Assembly: GCA_900752065.1 (NCBI GenBank)
Contig: CAADTT010000145.1
Coordinates: 1-60,513 of the forward strand
Length of the DNA stretch: 60,513 bases
Source of the DNA: Lachnospiraceae bacterium
Lineage (GTDB): Bacteria; Bacillota; Clostridia; Lachnospirales; Lachnospiraceae
Direction of reading: 5' to 3'
Shown: one piece after another, positions 7,263 to 16,209 of the stretch
How the letters are laid out: each line of letters begins with the position of its first letter
Position numbering within the stretch: position 1 is the stretch's first letter
Translations under genes and position numbers: made by a program
The notes under the pieces: model-generated
What the model saw: only the letters and a program-made list of their open reading frames with translations
The model's database searches: none
What the model was told of the DNA's origin: nothing

Positions 7263-8519
7263 TTAATGTCCCGGTGAGCTTTCCTGTTTTTCCATACTTT
7301 CTATTGCCTGACGAAAATCCTCTGTCAGATCCTCCAGATCTTCAATACCGACACTGACCCGGATCAGGTCATCATACACCCCTGCTTCTCTCTTCTGTTT
7401 CTCTGTACTGTGAAGACTGATGGTGGAAGCCGGATGGATCACCAGCGTTTTGGTATCTCCGATATTGGAAACCTTTAATGCATACTTCAGGTTATTGATA
7501 ATTGCAAATGCTTTTTCCCTGCTTCCGGCACGTATGGTAAAAATTGCCCCGTAGCCGTTTTTTAGCTGCCTTTCGGCAATTTTATTCCAGGGACTGCTTT
7601 TCAATCCCGGGAAGTTTACCGATAATTTCGGATAACTTTCCTGTATCCAGGATGCGAGTTCGAGGGCATTTTTACATTGGCGTTCCATACGAAGCCCCAG
7701 AGTTTCCAGCCCCATCAGATTTAAAAAAGCATTCTGAGGTGAAAGACAGGCGCCAAAGCTGCGGAAAACCGTGGCCCGCATTCTGGAAATATATGCCATA
7801 GGGCCATACTTACTATACTCTCCAAGCACCGGATACTTTTCCTTCGTCCATTTATAATGTCCTCCGTCTGTCAATATGCCGCTGATGGCACTGCTGTTTC
7901 CGTTTATATATTTCGACGATGAATTTACCACAATATCCGCTCCCAGTTCCAAAGGCCGGATCAGATAAGGAGTCGCTGTCGTGTTGTCTACAATAAGCGG
8001 CAGGTCATGAGCATGCGCCAGCTCTGCCAGTCTTTCGATATCCGTCACATCCAGTCCGGGATTTCCGATCGTCTCAGCAAAGACCAGCTTCGTATGCTTG
8101 TTGATTGCCTGTTCAATGGCATCCCAGTTGTTATTTTCCACAAAGTTTGTCCGTATTCCAAATGCCTCCAGATCCCTGAAAAGATCGATCGTCCCTCCGT
8201 AGAGGCTGGCGCTTGTCACGATCTCATCTCCGGATTGAAGGATATTTAAAAAAGCATTGGTTATGGCTGCCATCCCGGATGCACAGGCCACGGATGCCAT
8301 CCCTCCCTCCAGCTTTGTGATCCTGTTTTCAAAGGCTGTTACCGTCGGATTTGCTACTCTTGTATAACAATATCCCGGTACTTTATTATCAAATACCCTT
8401 GCCAGTTCCTCTGCACTTTTCTGTTCAAAGGCACTGGACTGATATACAGGCGGCAAAGTTGCGCCATATTTTTCCGGTCTGCTGATTCCTGCATGCAGCA
8501 CTGCCGTATGAAACCTCAT
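7263..8519 (-). CDS. metY: O-acetylhomoserine sulfhydrylase
   Basis: PLP-dependent Cys/Met-metabolism enzyme that makes homocysteine from O-acetylhomoserine and a sulfur donor. The 418 residues match MetY (425-430) better than MetB/MetC (about 380). The PLP lysine is in VVNSSSKYING, and YGGTIDLF and IGNPGLDV are present. I place the start at the ATG at 8519 (MRFHTAVLHAG), with GAGGTG 6 bases upstream; an upstream in-frame GTG at 8528 overlaps that ribosome site. It is the first gene of the sulfur operon. In Wolinella MetY takes sulfur from the carrier HcyS. Confidence 0.93.
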   Translation of the reverse strand: MRFHTAVLHAGISRPEKYGATLPPVYQSSAFEQKSAEELARVFDNKVPGYCYTRVANPTVTAFENRITKLEGGMASVACASGMAAITNAFLNILQSGDEIVTSASLYGGTIDLFRDLEAFGIRTNFVENNNWDAIEQAINKHTKLVFAETIGNPGLDVTDIERLAELAHAHDLPLIVDNTTATPYLIRPLELGADIVVNSSSKYINGNSSAISGILTDGGHYKWTKEKYPVLGEYSKYGPMAYISRMRATVFRSFGACLSPQNAFLNLMGLETLGLRMERQCKNALELASWIQESYPKLSVNFPGLKSSPWNKIAERQLKNGYGAIFTIRAGSREKAFAIINNLKYALKVSNIGDTKTLVIHPASTISLHSTEKQKREAGVYDDLIRVSVGIEDLEDLTEDFRQAIESMEKQESSPGH

Positions 8520-8608
8520 ATGCATCACCTCTTTCTACAAAATTTCAGATATCTGATTGCAGATATTGCTGCATTTTCCCCATCAGAAACTACTGTAGAT
8601 GTATTTAA

Positions 8609-8642
8609 ATTATATCCGCTATTTCCTACTTTTCCCATAGGA
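8609..8642 (-). promoter_or_regulatory. metY operon promoter with TCCTA-N9-TAGGA operator
   Basis: On the minus strand TATAAT (8609-8614) lies about 90 bases before metY. The -35 region at 8632-8637 is poor (TGGGAA) and overlaps a perfect inverted repeat TCCTA-N9-TAGGA (8624-8642). A dyad over the -35 box suggests repressor control, perhaps by an Rrf2/CymR-like protein (inference). The rest of 8529-8775 shows no gene and no riboswitch I recognise. Confidence 0.45.
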
Positions 8643-8775
8643 TTATTGTTTTTTATATTTTAAAACATATGGAATTTTGTTAGAAATTTATCAATTCTCA
8701 TGCGCTATAAAGTAACACGCAGGAATTTGATATGCCGCAGCCTTGCTATTTGGCAAAACCCATCACCTTAAAACC

Positions 8776-8804
8776 TTGTTTGCCCCGGAAACTTATGCTA
8801 TACT
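8776..8804 (+). promoter_or_regulatory. Promoter of the sugar-phosphate transferase gene
   Basis: TTGTTT (8776-8781) and TATACT (8799-8804) are separated by 17 bases, 37 bases before the start codon, which has AGGAGA upstream. It is independent of the large opposing polysaccharide block. Confidence 0.6.
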
Positions 8805-8840
8805 GATGACATCATCATAACAAAACAGGAGAAACACAGT

Positions 8841-10262
8841 ATGTATAAGACAAATATACGAAGCTGGCTGAAACACTTAGACTTTATTCTCTTAGATATC
8901 TTTGCAATCACATTCGCTTTCGGTACGGCATACCTGATTCGTGAGAGTATGGGACGCGGTCTGCGGGATGACATTTCCTACCGGAGCTTTTATCTGACAA
9001 TCATAGGCTTTCATATTATAATTGCCATTTTAGGACATGGCTACAGCAATATCATCCGAAGGAACCGCACAGATGAACTGAAAAGTGTTTTGAAACATAT
9101 CATCATGCTGTTAGGCTGCGTAATGTTCTACCTGGTATTTACCAAACAGTCCGAACCTTTTTCCAGATTCTTCCTCGGAATCCTCTTTGGTTTAAGTTCC
9201 ATATTGATGCTGATTTTCCGGCTCTTTTTGAAAAAATGGCTCCGGCGGACATTAAAAAACAGCAGGAACATGAGCAGGCTTCTGATCATCACCAAAACCA
9301 CCCAGCAGGCCAGGAGATGTCTGGATCAGTTAGACCTGATGCAGTATCAGCCCTTTCGGATCATTGGCATCGTGCTGCTTGACGGAAAGGATTCAGATGA
9401 TAAAATATGTGACATTCCGGTTGTTGCAGACGCTGACAATATGCTGGAATATATTCGTTTAAATGCGGTGGATGAAATTCTGCTGTATGCTGACGTGATC
9501 ACCGACAAAACCCAGATCCTGGCAGAACAGTTTCTGCAGATGGGCATCGCCGTCCATATCAGCCTCGACCAACTCATCGATACGCTGCCCCACAGACAAA
9601 TGCAGCAGCTTGGTGAGCTGAGTGTCATCACCACCAGCTTTCAGACTATCGGCACGGAAGATCTGATCCTGAAACGCGCTATGGATATCTGCGGCGCCAT
9701 CGTGGGGCTGCTGCTCACGGGCATTGCTTTTCTTTTTGTAGCGCCTGTCATCTACAGCAAATCCCCTGGTCCCATCTTCTTTTCCCAGTACCGCATGGGG
9801 CAAAACGGAAGAAAATTTAAAATCTACAAATTCCGCTCCATGTATGTGGGCGCCGACGAGCAGAAGAAAAAGCTGATGGATCAAAATAAAATACAGGGGC
9901 ACATGTTCAAACTTGATAACGATCCCCGTATTATTAAAGGGATCGGACACTTTATCCGCAATACCAGCATCGATGAACTGCCGCAGTTCTGGAATATTTT
10001 AAAAGGAGATATGAGCCTGGTAGGAACAAGGCCTCCAACGGTAGATGAATTTGAACATTATCAGCTCCATCATAAGATCCGCCTGAGCTTCCGTCCCGGT
10101 CTGACAGGTCTCTGGCAGGTCAGCGGCAGAAGCGATATTACAGATTTTGAGGAGGTCGTAAAACTGGACGAGCAGTATATTGCCAACTGGAGCATCTGGC
10201 TGGATATTAAAATCCTTCTTAAAACTATAAATGTTGTATTAAGGCAAAAAGGATCTGAATAG
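8841..10262 (+). CDS. Polyprenyl-phosphate sugar-1-phosphate transferase (initiating enzyme)
   Basis: The 473-residue membrane protein of the WbaP/CpsE type attaches the first sugar-1-phosphate to undecaprenyl phosphate, starting each polysaccharide repeat. The N-terminus has about four to five membrane segments (14-120), then a nucleotide-fold region (about 140-240). The C-terminal catalytic domain begins LKRAMDICGAIVGL and contains KIYKFRSM, the DELPQFWNI segment and GLWQVSGRS. It is alone on the plus strand and converges with the rest of the locus, with a shared terminator. The sugar (glucose, galactose or N-acetyl sugar) cannot be told from sequence. Confidence 0.9.
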   Translation: MYKTNIRSWLKHLDFILLDIFAITFAFGTAYLIRESMGRGLRDDISYRSFYLTIIGFHIIIAILGHGYSNIIRRNRTDELKSVLKHIIMLLGCVMFYLVFTKQSEPFSRFFLGILFGLSSILMLIFRLFLKKWLRRTLKNSRNMSRLLIITKTTQQARRCLDQLDLMQYQPFRIIGIVLLDGKDSDDKICDIPVVADADNMLEYIRLNAVDEILLYADVITDKTQILAEQFLQMGIAVHISLDQLIDTLPHRQMQQLGELSVITTSFQTIGTEDLILKRAMDICGAIVGLLLTGIAFLFVAPVIYSKSPGPIFFSQYRMGQNGRKFKIYKFRSMYVGADEQKKKLMDQNKIQGHMFKLDNDPRIIKGIGHFIRNTSIDELPQFWNILKGDMSLVGTRPPTVDEFEHYQLHHKIRLSFRPGLTGLWQVSGRSDITDFEEVVKLDEQYIANWSIWLDIKILLKTINVVLRQKGSE

Positions 10263-10275
10263 GTCTTATATTAAC

Positions 10276-10306
10276 GGAACCCCCATGCATGCCGCATGGG
10301 GGTTCC
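10276..10306. terminator. Bidirectional terminator between convergent genes
   Basis: Perfect 13-bp stem GGAACCCCCATGC / GCATGGGGGTTCC with a 5-base loop. It lies between the convergent sugar transferase and rhamnosyltransferase-like genes. T-rich sequence follows at some distance on the plus side. Confidence 0.75.
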
Positions 10307-10325
10307 TGCCACAAATATTCTTTTT

Positions 10326-11516
10326 TCATCGCTCCTGTTTCTTAAAATTCAGGAATATCTTCTCATATTTTTCCACAATATCGTTCCACTGGTAATCTTC
10401 CATAATCCTCTGCTTCGCCAGTCTGCCCTTTTCTTCCCATTCCTCCGGTGCAAGATTTTCCACCTCTGCGATCAGTCCGGACAGGCTTCCCTTATCCTTC
10501 GTCCAATAGAACGCTCCTTCCTTGCCCACTTCCTGATTAAAGGATACCGCATAGAGCAGATTGAGTTTTGTTGCTCCAAGACCTTCCAAAAGGCTGGGGT
10601 TTGTTCCTCCTACCTCGTGTCCGTGCAGATAGGCAAACGCCATATGGCGGATTCCGGAAAGGAGTTCCTGGTCATAGACCGTACCAGCAAAACAGATCCT
10701 TTTATCCCGGTCAAAATGCGTGCTTTCTCTCAGATTTTCATAGAATTTATTTTTTTCCACATTTGTAATAACGAGAAGCTTCTTCTCTGTATGGCTTGCC
10801 ATAAATTCGCGAAGCATTGTCTCATAATTATTTTCCGGAACAAATCTTCCCACGATCAGATAATACTCTCCCGGCGCCGTTCCCCATTTTTTCAGCCATT
10901 CCTCTGTCTTTTCGGGATTTTCCGGCTGACTCCGGATATCTGCGCCGTAGGGAAGAAAGACGGTCGGTCTCTGGTAGCACCTGTAGGTCTCATCGATATA
11001 TTTCTGAATATTCTTACTGTCGCAGATGACAAGATCCGCATTTTTTACCATTCGGCGCTCCGAGTACCTCCAGTACGCCCGAACCATCCGGCTCCATTTC
11101 GAACGCTTCCATTCGTGTCCGTCGGGATTTACCATAAGGACACCGCCGAGCCGCTCGATCCTCCTCCGGTAATATCCGATAAAAGGCCCGATACGGCAGG
11201 CTAGAACATAGACGACAGGATTTTTTATCCTGTGTTTTTCTATATAACGCACGCACACATGAAGGGAATCTCTGTCATAGATGATTGCTTTTGCAGGTCC
11301 TACCGGCCATCTGGCGATTGTAAAACACCTCGCCCCGTGATAGAAAAAGGACTCCTTCTTCTTGTCCCGCCAGCCGTCTCTGCAGCAGGACACATGGTAG
11401 CAGATCCTGCCAGACTGCCTGCGGCTGACCAGCTCATCCACAAACGTCTCGAATCCGCCGTACTGCGCCGGGATTCCCTTGGAACCTATGATAAATACAT
11501 GCTTCTTTTCACTCAT
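10326..11516 (-). CDS. DUF1972/GT4 glycosyltransferase (rhamnosyltransferase-like)
   Basis: The 396-residue cytosolic glycosyltransferase has a DUF1972 N-terminus (FIIGSKGIPAQYGGFETFVDEL), typical of Cps2T-like capsule rhamnosyltransferases, then a GT4 part with YGADIRSQPENP, YYLIVGRFVPENNYE and GTNPSLLEGLGA. It is the last gene of the minus-strand block, overlapping the previous gene by 8 bases. No dTDP-rhamnose genes are in the window, so the donor must be made elsewhere if the assignment holds. Confidence 0.85.
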   Translation of the reverse strand: MSEKKHVFIIGSKGIPAQYGGFETFVDELVSRRQSGRICYHVSCCRDGWRDKKKESFFYHGARCFTIARWPVGPAKAIIYDRDSLHVCVRYIEKHRIKNPVVYVLACRIGPFIGYYRRRIERLGGVLMVNPDGHEWKRSKWSRMVRAYWRYSERRMVKNADLVICDSKNIQKYIDETYRCYQRPTVFLPYGADIRSQPENPEKTEEWLKKWGTAPGEYYLIVGRFVPENNYETMLREFMASHTEKKLLVITNVEKNKFYENLRESTHFDRDKRICFAGTVYDQELLSGIRHMAFAYLHGHEVGGTNPSLLEGLGATKLNLLYAVSFNQEVGKEGAFYWTKDKGSLSGLIAEVENLAPEEWEEKGRLAKQRIMEDYQWNDIVEKYEKIFLNFKKQER

Positions 11517-12291
11517 GCTCCGCAGCCCCCTCCTTCCTGTAGATCAAAAATCTCCCGATCTGCGTCTTTAACTCATATCCATAATTTTCCGGATTCCCCC
11601 TGAGTATCTTTGCAGAATCAAAGACTACATACTGACACTCGTACTTCTTCGCCGCCCGCATGATGGTCTGCACATTCGGCCGCTCCGACTCCATCTCTTC
11701 ATACACTTTATGATACCGTTTATTTCTCACTGGCGAAGTAAAGCCCAGAATATCCCGTCCGTAAAGCAGAGCGATTTTTGAACTGTACTGGCGGATATGG
11801 CAGAAAATCTCTTCCGGCACAAGAGCCTTCGTCTCACCGTCCTCCGTCAGCATATAATCGGCGATCATCACCGCCTCCTGCGGAAGCTTAAACTTATTTT
11901 CCGCTTTTGTGAAGTTTCCGTTCGTGTACACGTTTTTCCCGCAGACTATGATCGCAGCAACAACCAGAATCCCCAGCAGGAGATTTTTCCACGCAGCCTT
12001 CTTCCGAATCAGCTCCGTCATCACAAATGCCATGATGGGAACCGCCGGGAGGATCCAGAACATTCTCCAGTAAAGATGTCCCTGCATCACTTTTGCCCAA
12101 AAATATTTTGCCAGCGGATTGTAGACCAGAACCAACAGGACAGCCAAAAGCATCAGCAGGCCTTTTCTATATTCTCCGGTTTTTTTCCAGAAAAGCAGGA
12201 TCAGAACGATGACAGCAAACAGAACCAGAATGCGCCAGTTTCCCCAGTACATGGATATCGCCTGCCAAAACTCTTCCAATAATTCCTTCAT
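11509..12291 (-). CDS. Membrane protein, C-terminal part of a DUF6077-like protein
   Basis: The 260-residue protein has about four hydrophobic segments in its first 125 residues, then a soluble tail of about 130 residues (ALVPEEIFCHIRQYSSKIALLYG...IGRFLIYRKEG). It follows the 352-residue membrane protein closely (10-base gap, GGGAGG before the ATG) but in another frame. Together they have the size and layout I expect of single DUF6077-type capsule-locus membrane proteins. It may be half of a naturally split protein or the result of an old frameshift. Exact role unknown. Confidence 0.6.
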   Translation of the reverse strand: MKELLEEFWQAISMYWGNWRILVLFAVIVLILLFWKKTGEYRKGLLMLLAVLLVLVYNPLAKYFWAKVMQGHLYWRMFWILPAVPIMAFVMTELIRKKAAWKNLLLGILVVAAIIVCGKNVYTNGNFTKAENKFKLPQEAVMIADYMLTEDGETKALVPEEIFCHIRQYSSKIALLYGRDILGFTSPVRNKRYHKVYEEMESERPNVQTIMRAAKKYECQYVVFDSAKILRGNPENYGYELKTQIGRFLIYRKEGAAEHE

Positions 12292-12301
12292 GATTCCTCC
12301 C

Positions 12302-13360
12302 CTATCGTATGATCACCAGATGCACCAGAAGATAAAGTCCCGTATATACCACATTTGGGATACAGCAGCATCCTCCGAGAATGAGTGTCTTTATGCTTTT
12401 TTCCTTTACCGCCGCCGCTATCGTCACTGCCGCTGTCAGGATCGCCGACAGATAAACGCCCATCCCGGAACACAGGCAGGCTGCCAGACTGCAAAGCAGA
12501 AGTCCCGGATACCATTCGTAGGCAGGATCCTTCCATCTGCGAAGAAAAAGTGCCAGTAAAAACGGCATAACCACCGCCGGAACCAGCGCCTTACCCTGCC
12601 ATGCTCTGGTCAGGGTAAACGTAGAAGACGTATAGATACTGGTATTTCCAAAAATCTGAAGAAGCATCACAAACAGCAAAAACAGCAGGCGGTTTCTCCT
12701 GTTCTCCGGATAAAAACACGCCGCTATCATCCAGTACACTGCATAACTTACCAGCACCCAGATCACGGCCCACACGGTATGGATCATGATCGTAGGATGC
12801 ACCCGCACGATCAGGCTGACTGCCGCATAAAACATCATCATCGGAGACGTCGTCTCTTTCCCGATCTCACCCATAAAATATTTCATGACTGTACCGTTAT
12901 TCGGGTGGTAACGGTACATGGTATTCGTCTCATAAGCCGCTACTGCATTTGCCACATACCTGGCATCATCATTATCAATGTGTGTTCCCGCAAGATAAGC
13001 CGCACACTGCACGGCAAGCAGCGCCAGCACCGCAGCCAGCAGAAGGAGTTCCTGCTTTTCCCATTTCTCCGGCTTTGCCATCCATACCGCCAAAGCCGTA
13101 TTTTTTCTCACGAAACAAACAGCACAAAGGATTCCCATGAAAACATGCCACAGGATAACCGCCTCCAGCAATGAGCGGTGCAGCAGCACCAGCGGCACAC
13201 AGGCGAGCTGGAACGCCGCCATCATTCCGAGCATCCCGTACGCATACATGGCAATCCATTTTGACTGCCTTTTTTTCCCTGCCAGCAGAAATCCCAGCAA
13301 AAGCGGAAAAACTGCAAGGTAGAGAATGATCCCCAACAGGCTCCATAAGCTTTCTATCAT
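12302..13360 (-). CDS. Polytopic membrane protein, DUF6077-like N-terminal part
   Basis: The 352-residue protein has about nine to ten hydrophobic segments starting at residue 8. The loop after the fifth segment holds GTHIDNDDARYVANAVAAY, reminiscent of the acidic loop of GT-C glycosyltransferases such as DUF6077 and DUF6541 proteins. A membrane glycosyltransferase or polymer-modifying role is likely. It overlaps the upstream GT2 gene by 4 bases (ATGA). See the next gene for the missing C-terminal portion. Confidence 0.6.
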   Translation of the reverse strand: MIESLWSLLGIILYLAVFPLLLGFLLAGKKRQSKWIAMYAYGMLGMMAAFQLACVPLVLLHRSLLEAVILWHVFMGILCAVCFVRKNTALAVWMAKPEKWEKQELLLLAAVLALLAVQCAAYLAGTHIDNDDARYVANAVAAYETNTMYRYHPNNGTVMKYFMGEIGKETTSPMMMFYAAVSLIVRVHPTIMIHTVWAVIWVLVSYAVYWMIAACFYPENRRNRLLFLLFVMLLQIFGNTSIYTSSTFTLTRAWQGKALVPAVVMPFLLALFLRRWKDPAYEWYPGLLLCSLAACLCSGMGVYLSAILTAAVTIAAAVKEKSIKTLILGGCCCIPNVVYTGLYLLVHLVIIR

Positions 13361-14280
13361 TTCATCCTCCCCGGATAGTAAATATCATGAATTCCAAGAT
13401 TGCCCGCAAATCCATCGCGGATGCCCCGGCAATACAGCCAAAACTCCTTTGACACTTCGTCAAAATTTCCCCGCACCGCACTTTTTGTACATTCCAGCAG
13501 GCAGCGGAGTATTTTCTTTGCCGTTATATAGAGTGCTGTCAGCTTTCCGTAATGCTTTCCCGCCATGAAGATCCTGTTCCGGATTCCGTAATAATCCTTC
13601 CATCCCACAAAACTCTTTGACGGCTGTGCCGCCGGAACCTTATGCTGGATCACCGCACGGTTGATATTTACGATTTTCGTTTCTTTTGCAATGCGGAGAC
13701 AATACTCCGTGTCGTCATACCAGATAAAAAAACGTTCTTCCGGAAAGCCTATCTTTCTAATGACTTCCCTGTGGACCATCAACCCGCAAAAAGAAGCAAT
13801 ATCGCAGAAGAAACGCTCCTGTTCATACTCTGAGACAGGCACGGGACGTTCTTTTTTTATCCATTTTCCTACGACTCTCCGCCGGTGTCCCGGACGGATG
13901 CCGTCTGTCAGCGGCACCCCCGCATAACAGAGATATTCCCCCCGGTCCTCTTCTGCTGCCTTCTTCATTTCTTCCAGAAAATTTTCGGTAAGGATCGCAT
14001 CGTCATCTATGATCGTCACCCAGTCAGCCCCCGTATCATATGCTGCCTTCACGCCGCGGGCAAAGCCACCGGAGCCGCCAATATTCTCTTTTTCCCTGTG
14101 GATCACATAACGGGAATCCGAACGTTTCTGATTCAAAAGCTGCTCTGTCCCATCCGTGCTGGCATTATCCACCACCACGATCCAGTCATAAGGCTGGCTT
14201 TGGCTTTCCGCAGCCTCCAGACACTCCTGAAGGAGAGCGGCCCTGTTGTAAGTCACGATTACAATTGCATGCTTTTCCAT
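13357..14280 (-). CDS. GT2 glycosyltransferase (GlfT2/rhamnosyltransferase-like)
   Basis: Family 2 glycosyltransferase of 307 residues. It starts EKHAIVIVTYNRAALLQECL and contains VVDNASTDGT, the metal-binding IIDDDAI and FFIWYDDTEYCLR, as in GlfT2- and WbbL-like enzymes. I use the ATG at 14280 because the Rossmann start follows at once; the upstream ATG at 14313 would add 11 residues. No C-terminal membrane segment. Probably adds a sugar to the growing repeat unit on the cytosolic side. Confidence 0.88.
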   Translation of the reverse strand: MEKHAIVIVTYNRAALLQECLEAAESQSQPYDWIVVVDNASTDGTEQLLNQKRSDSRYVIHREKENIGGSGGFARGVKAAYDTGADWVTIIDDDAILTENFLEEMKKAAEEDRGEYLCYAGVPLTDGIRPGHRRRVVGKWIKKERPVPVSEYEQERFFCDIASFCGLMVHREVIRKIGFPEERFFIWYDDTEYCLRIAKETKIVNINRAVIQHKVPAAQPSKSFVGWKDYYGIRNRIFMAGKHYGKLTALYITAKKILRCLLECTKSAVRGNFDEVSKEFWLYCRGIRDGFAGNLGIHDIYYPGRMK

Positions 14281-14364
14281 ATTTCCTGTTATACCTTTCC
14301 TCCAGTGCCGCACCTGCTGCGGCTTAATTCGGGGATGGGAACCTTTCCTCCAGTTCTTCTCCTC

Positions 14365-15369
14365 TCAGGAGTGGTGAATCCTGAACATGAGATAAAGCAC
14401 TCCATCCAGATGGCATTTTCCCAGCAGCACCGCCAGCCTGTATCGTCCCCGCAGCTTCGAAAGCGGAACCTTTCTGAAAATGTTTCTCCAAAAATCACTG
14501 CTTATTTCCTGCTGATAACGTTTCCAGGCTGTTCTTTTTTCTCCTGCAAACACATAAACCCGCATGAGGATCGTAAAATATTCGACTGCGCTTACATAGT
14601 AAAGCTCCGGCCGCTTTCCGGGCCATTTTCGTATCTCTTTCCGGTAACGCTCCAGAAGGCTCCGTACCTCCCTCGGAAAATCCGGACGGTATTTCTGCGT
14701 TGCGGAGGACTTTACCTCCCGGTAGCAGTAGCCCTGCCGGAAATAAAGAAGGATTTTCCCGGTCCGGTTCAGAAGTTCAAAGTTCCACAGAACATCCTCT
14801 CCAAATGCCAGCTCCTCCGGATACTCCGTCTGAAGCGCCAGCTCCCGTTTTAAAAAACGTCCGTGGGGTGCCCGGTTGATCCAGGCCGTCTCTGTCCGGA
14901 ATCTCGGATTTTCAAAGGTAAGATAATATTCCCTCAACTCAGCCTTCAGCTCTTCTCCGCCCGTCTCATACCGGGCTTCTGCTTCCGAAGCCCCCCTCTC
15001 CCTGGCAATCTGTGTAATCAGGAGATCCGGCTTGTTTTCCTTCAGAATGGGCAGAAGACTATCCAAAATACCCGGCATCAGCAGATCATCAGAATCCACA
15101 TAAGACACATAATCCCCCTGCGCCTTCTTCGTTCCGGCATTTCTCGCTCTGGAAACTCCGCCGTTTTTCTGATGGAAAACCCGGATTTCCTCCGCCTGCT
15201 CTGCCAGCATATCCAAAAACTCCGCCGTCTGTCTGCTGCTTCCGTCATCGATCAGCAGAATCTCATAGCTGCACCTGTGATTCGTCCGGATACTCTCCAG
15301 ACAGTTTCGGATATCCTCTTTGGGCGTATTGTATACCGGTATGACCAGTGAAAAATCTATCTTTCTCAT
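14365..15369 (-). CDS. GT2 glycosyltransferase (GT-A)
   Basis: The 334-residue family 2 glycosyltransferase starts RKIDFSLVIPVYNTPKEDI and has LLIDDGSSRQTAEFL, the VSRARNAGTKKAQGDYVSYVDSDD block with the DxD, and a C-terminal helical part. The start at 15369 has GGGGAG upstream; the longer frame runs antisense-like through the previous gene's end. It lies between LicD and another GT2 gene. Acceptor and donor unknown. Confidence 0.88.
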   Translation of the reverse strand: MRKIDFSLVIPVYNTPKEDIRNCLESIRTNHRCSYEILLIDDGSSRQTAEFLDMLAEQAEEIRVFHQKNGGVSRARNAGTKKAQGDYVSYVDSDDLLMPGILDSLLPILKENKPDLLITQIARERGASEAEARYETGGEELKAELREYYLTFENPRFRTETAWINRAPHGRFLKRELALQTEYPEELAFGEDVLWNFELLNRTGKILLYFRQGYCYREVKSSATQKYRPDFPREVRSLLERYRKEIRKWPGKRPELYYVSAVEYFTILMRVYVFAGEKRTAWKRYQQEISSDFWRNIFRKVPLSKLRGRYRLAVLLGKCHLDGVLYLMFRIHHS

Positions 15370-15391
15370 CCGTGCTCCCCTCAAAAAACTA

Positions 15392-16207
15392 TCACTGCTC
15401 CAACACTGAAAATTTGCGGATATGGGGTTTCTGCTTGTCCTCATCCGGCATCTCGACGGCAAACTCCCGCTTTCCATACCTCATAAACAGATAATCCATA
15501 TAATCCCTGACAACCATCAGCTTCTCCCCCTCAAAAGGGATCGTCGTATAATTCTTAAAAATGCGGGACTCATACAGGATGCCGGAGTAAGCCGCCGACA
15601 AAAGCTCCGCACAATATTTGCTGTCTTTCCGATACGTATGCCTTCTGCATGTATTCTCAAAGGCCGCATACTTTTTTTTCAGCTTTTCACCGGAAATCTT
15701 CTTCGGGAGCAGGTCAAACAGCAGCTTTTTCCACCGTTTTCCCGGCGTCATCCCATTCATCCGGTACAAAAGCGTATAGGTATACGCATTATAAAAATGT
15801 ATCAGACGATTATAGCATTTCCCCGAAATGTTGTCAAACACCGTGATATCCACAAACGCATGTCCCTTTCGAATCCCTCTGGCGATCTCCTCCGTCATGA
15901 CAGTATTCAAATCCTCGACCCTGGAAAACAGCGCCGGCAGATTTTCCACCCCGTCCGTGCTGTAATGGTGCAGATGATACCGCTTATTCGCATACCGGGG
16001 ATACACTTTCAGGAACTTATCATAATTTTTTCTGGTCATCATCAGATCAATATCGTCATCCCAGGGGATAAAGCCCTGATACAGATGCGCTCCGATCACG
16101 GAACCTCCGCAGAGGGAATAGCGGATTCCATGTTCTTTGCAGACCCGGTCAATGTCCTTTACGATTTCCAGACAGCACTGCTGTATTTTTTTTATTTCCG
16201 TATCCAT
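15392..16207 (-). CDS. LicD-family phosphotransferase
   Basis: The 271-residue nucleotidyltransferase-fold protein contains the signature LCGGSVIGAHLYQGFIPWDDDIDLMM, whose DDDID acidic cluster binds metal. LicD proteins transfer phosphocholine (pneumococcus) or other phospho-alcohols such as ribitol- or glycerol-phosphate onto surface sugars. ATG at 16207 follows GGAGG by 7 bases. It is immediately downstream of the fucosyltransferase. No licA/licC choline-activation genes are in the window, so the moiety is open. Confidence 0.88.
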   Translation of the reverse strand: MDTEIKKIQQCCLEIVKDIDRVCKEHGIRYSLCGGSVIGAHLYQGFIPWDDDIDLMMTRKNYDKFLKVYPRYANKRYHLHHYSTDGVENLPALFSRVEDLNTVMTEEIARGIRKGHAFVDITVFDNISGKCYNRLIHFYNAYTYTLLYRMNGMTPGKRWKKLLFDLLPKKISGEKLKKKYAAFENTCRRHTYRKDSKYCAELLSAAYSGILYESRIFKNYTTIPFEGEKLMVVRDYMDYLFMRYGKREFAVEMPDEDKQKPHIRKFSVLEQ

Positions 16208-16209
16208 CT

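Noticed and set aside
8529..8640. SAM riboswitch (S-box) upstream of metY
   Set aside because: I looked for the S-box kink-turn and core GAG/AAGC pieces and did not find them; a dyad over the promoter is a better explanation.
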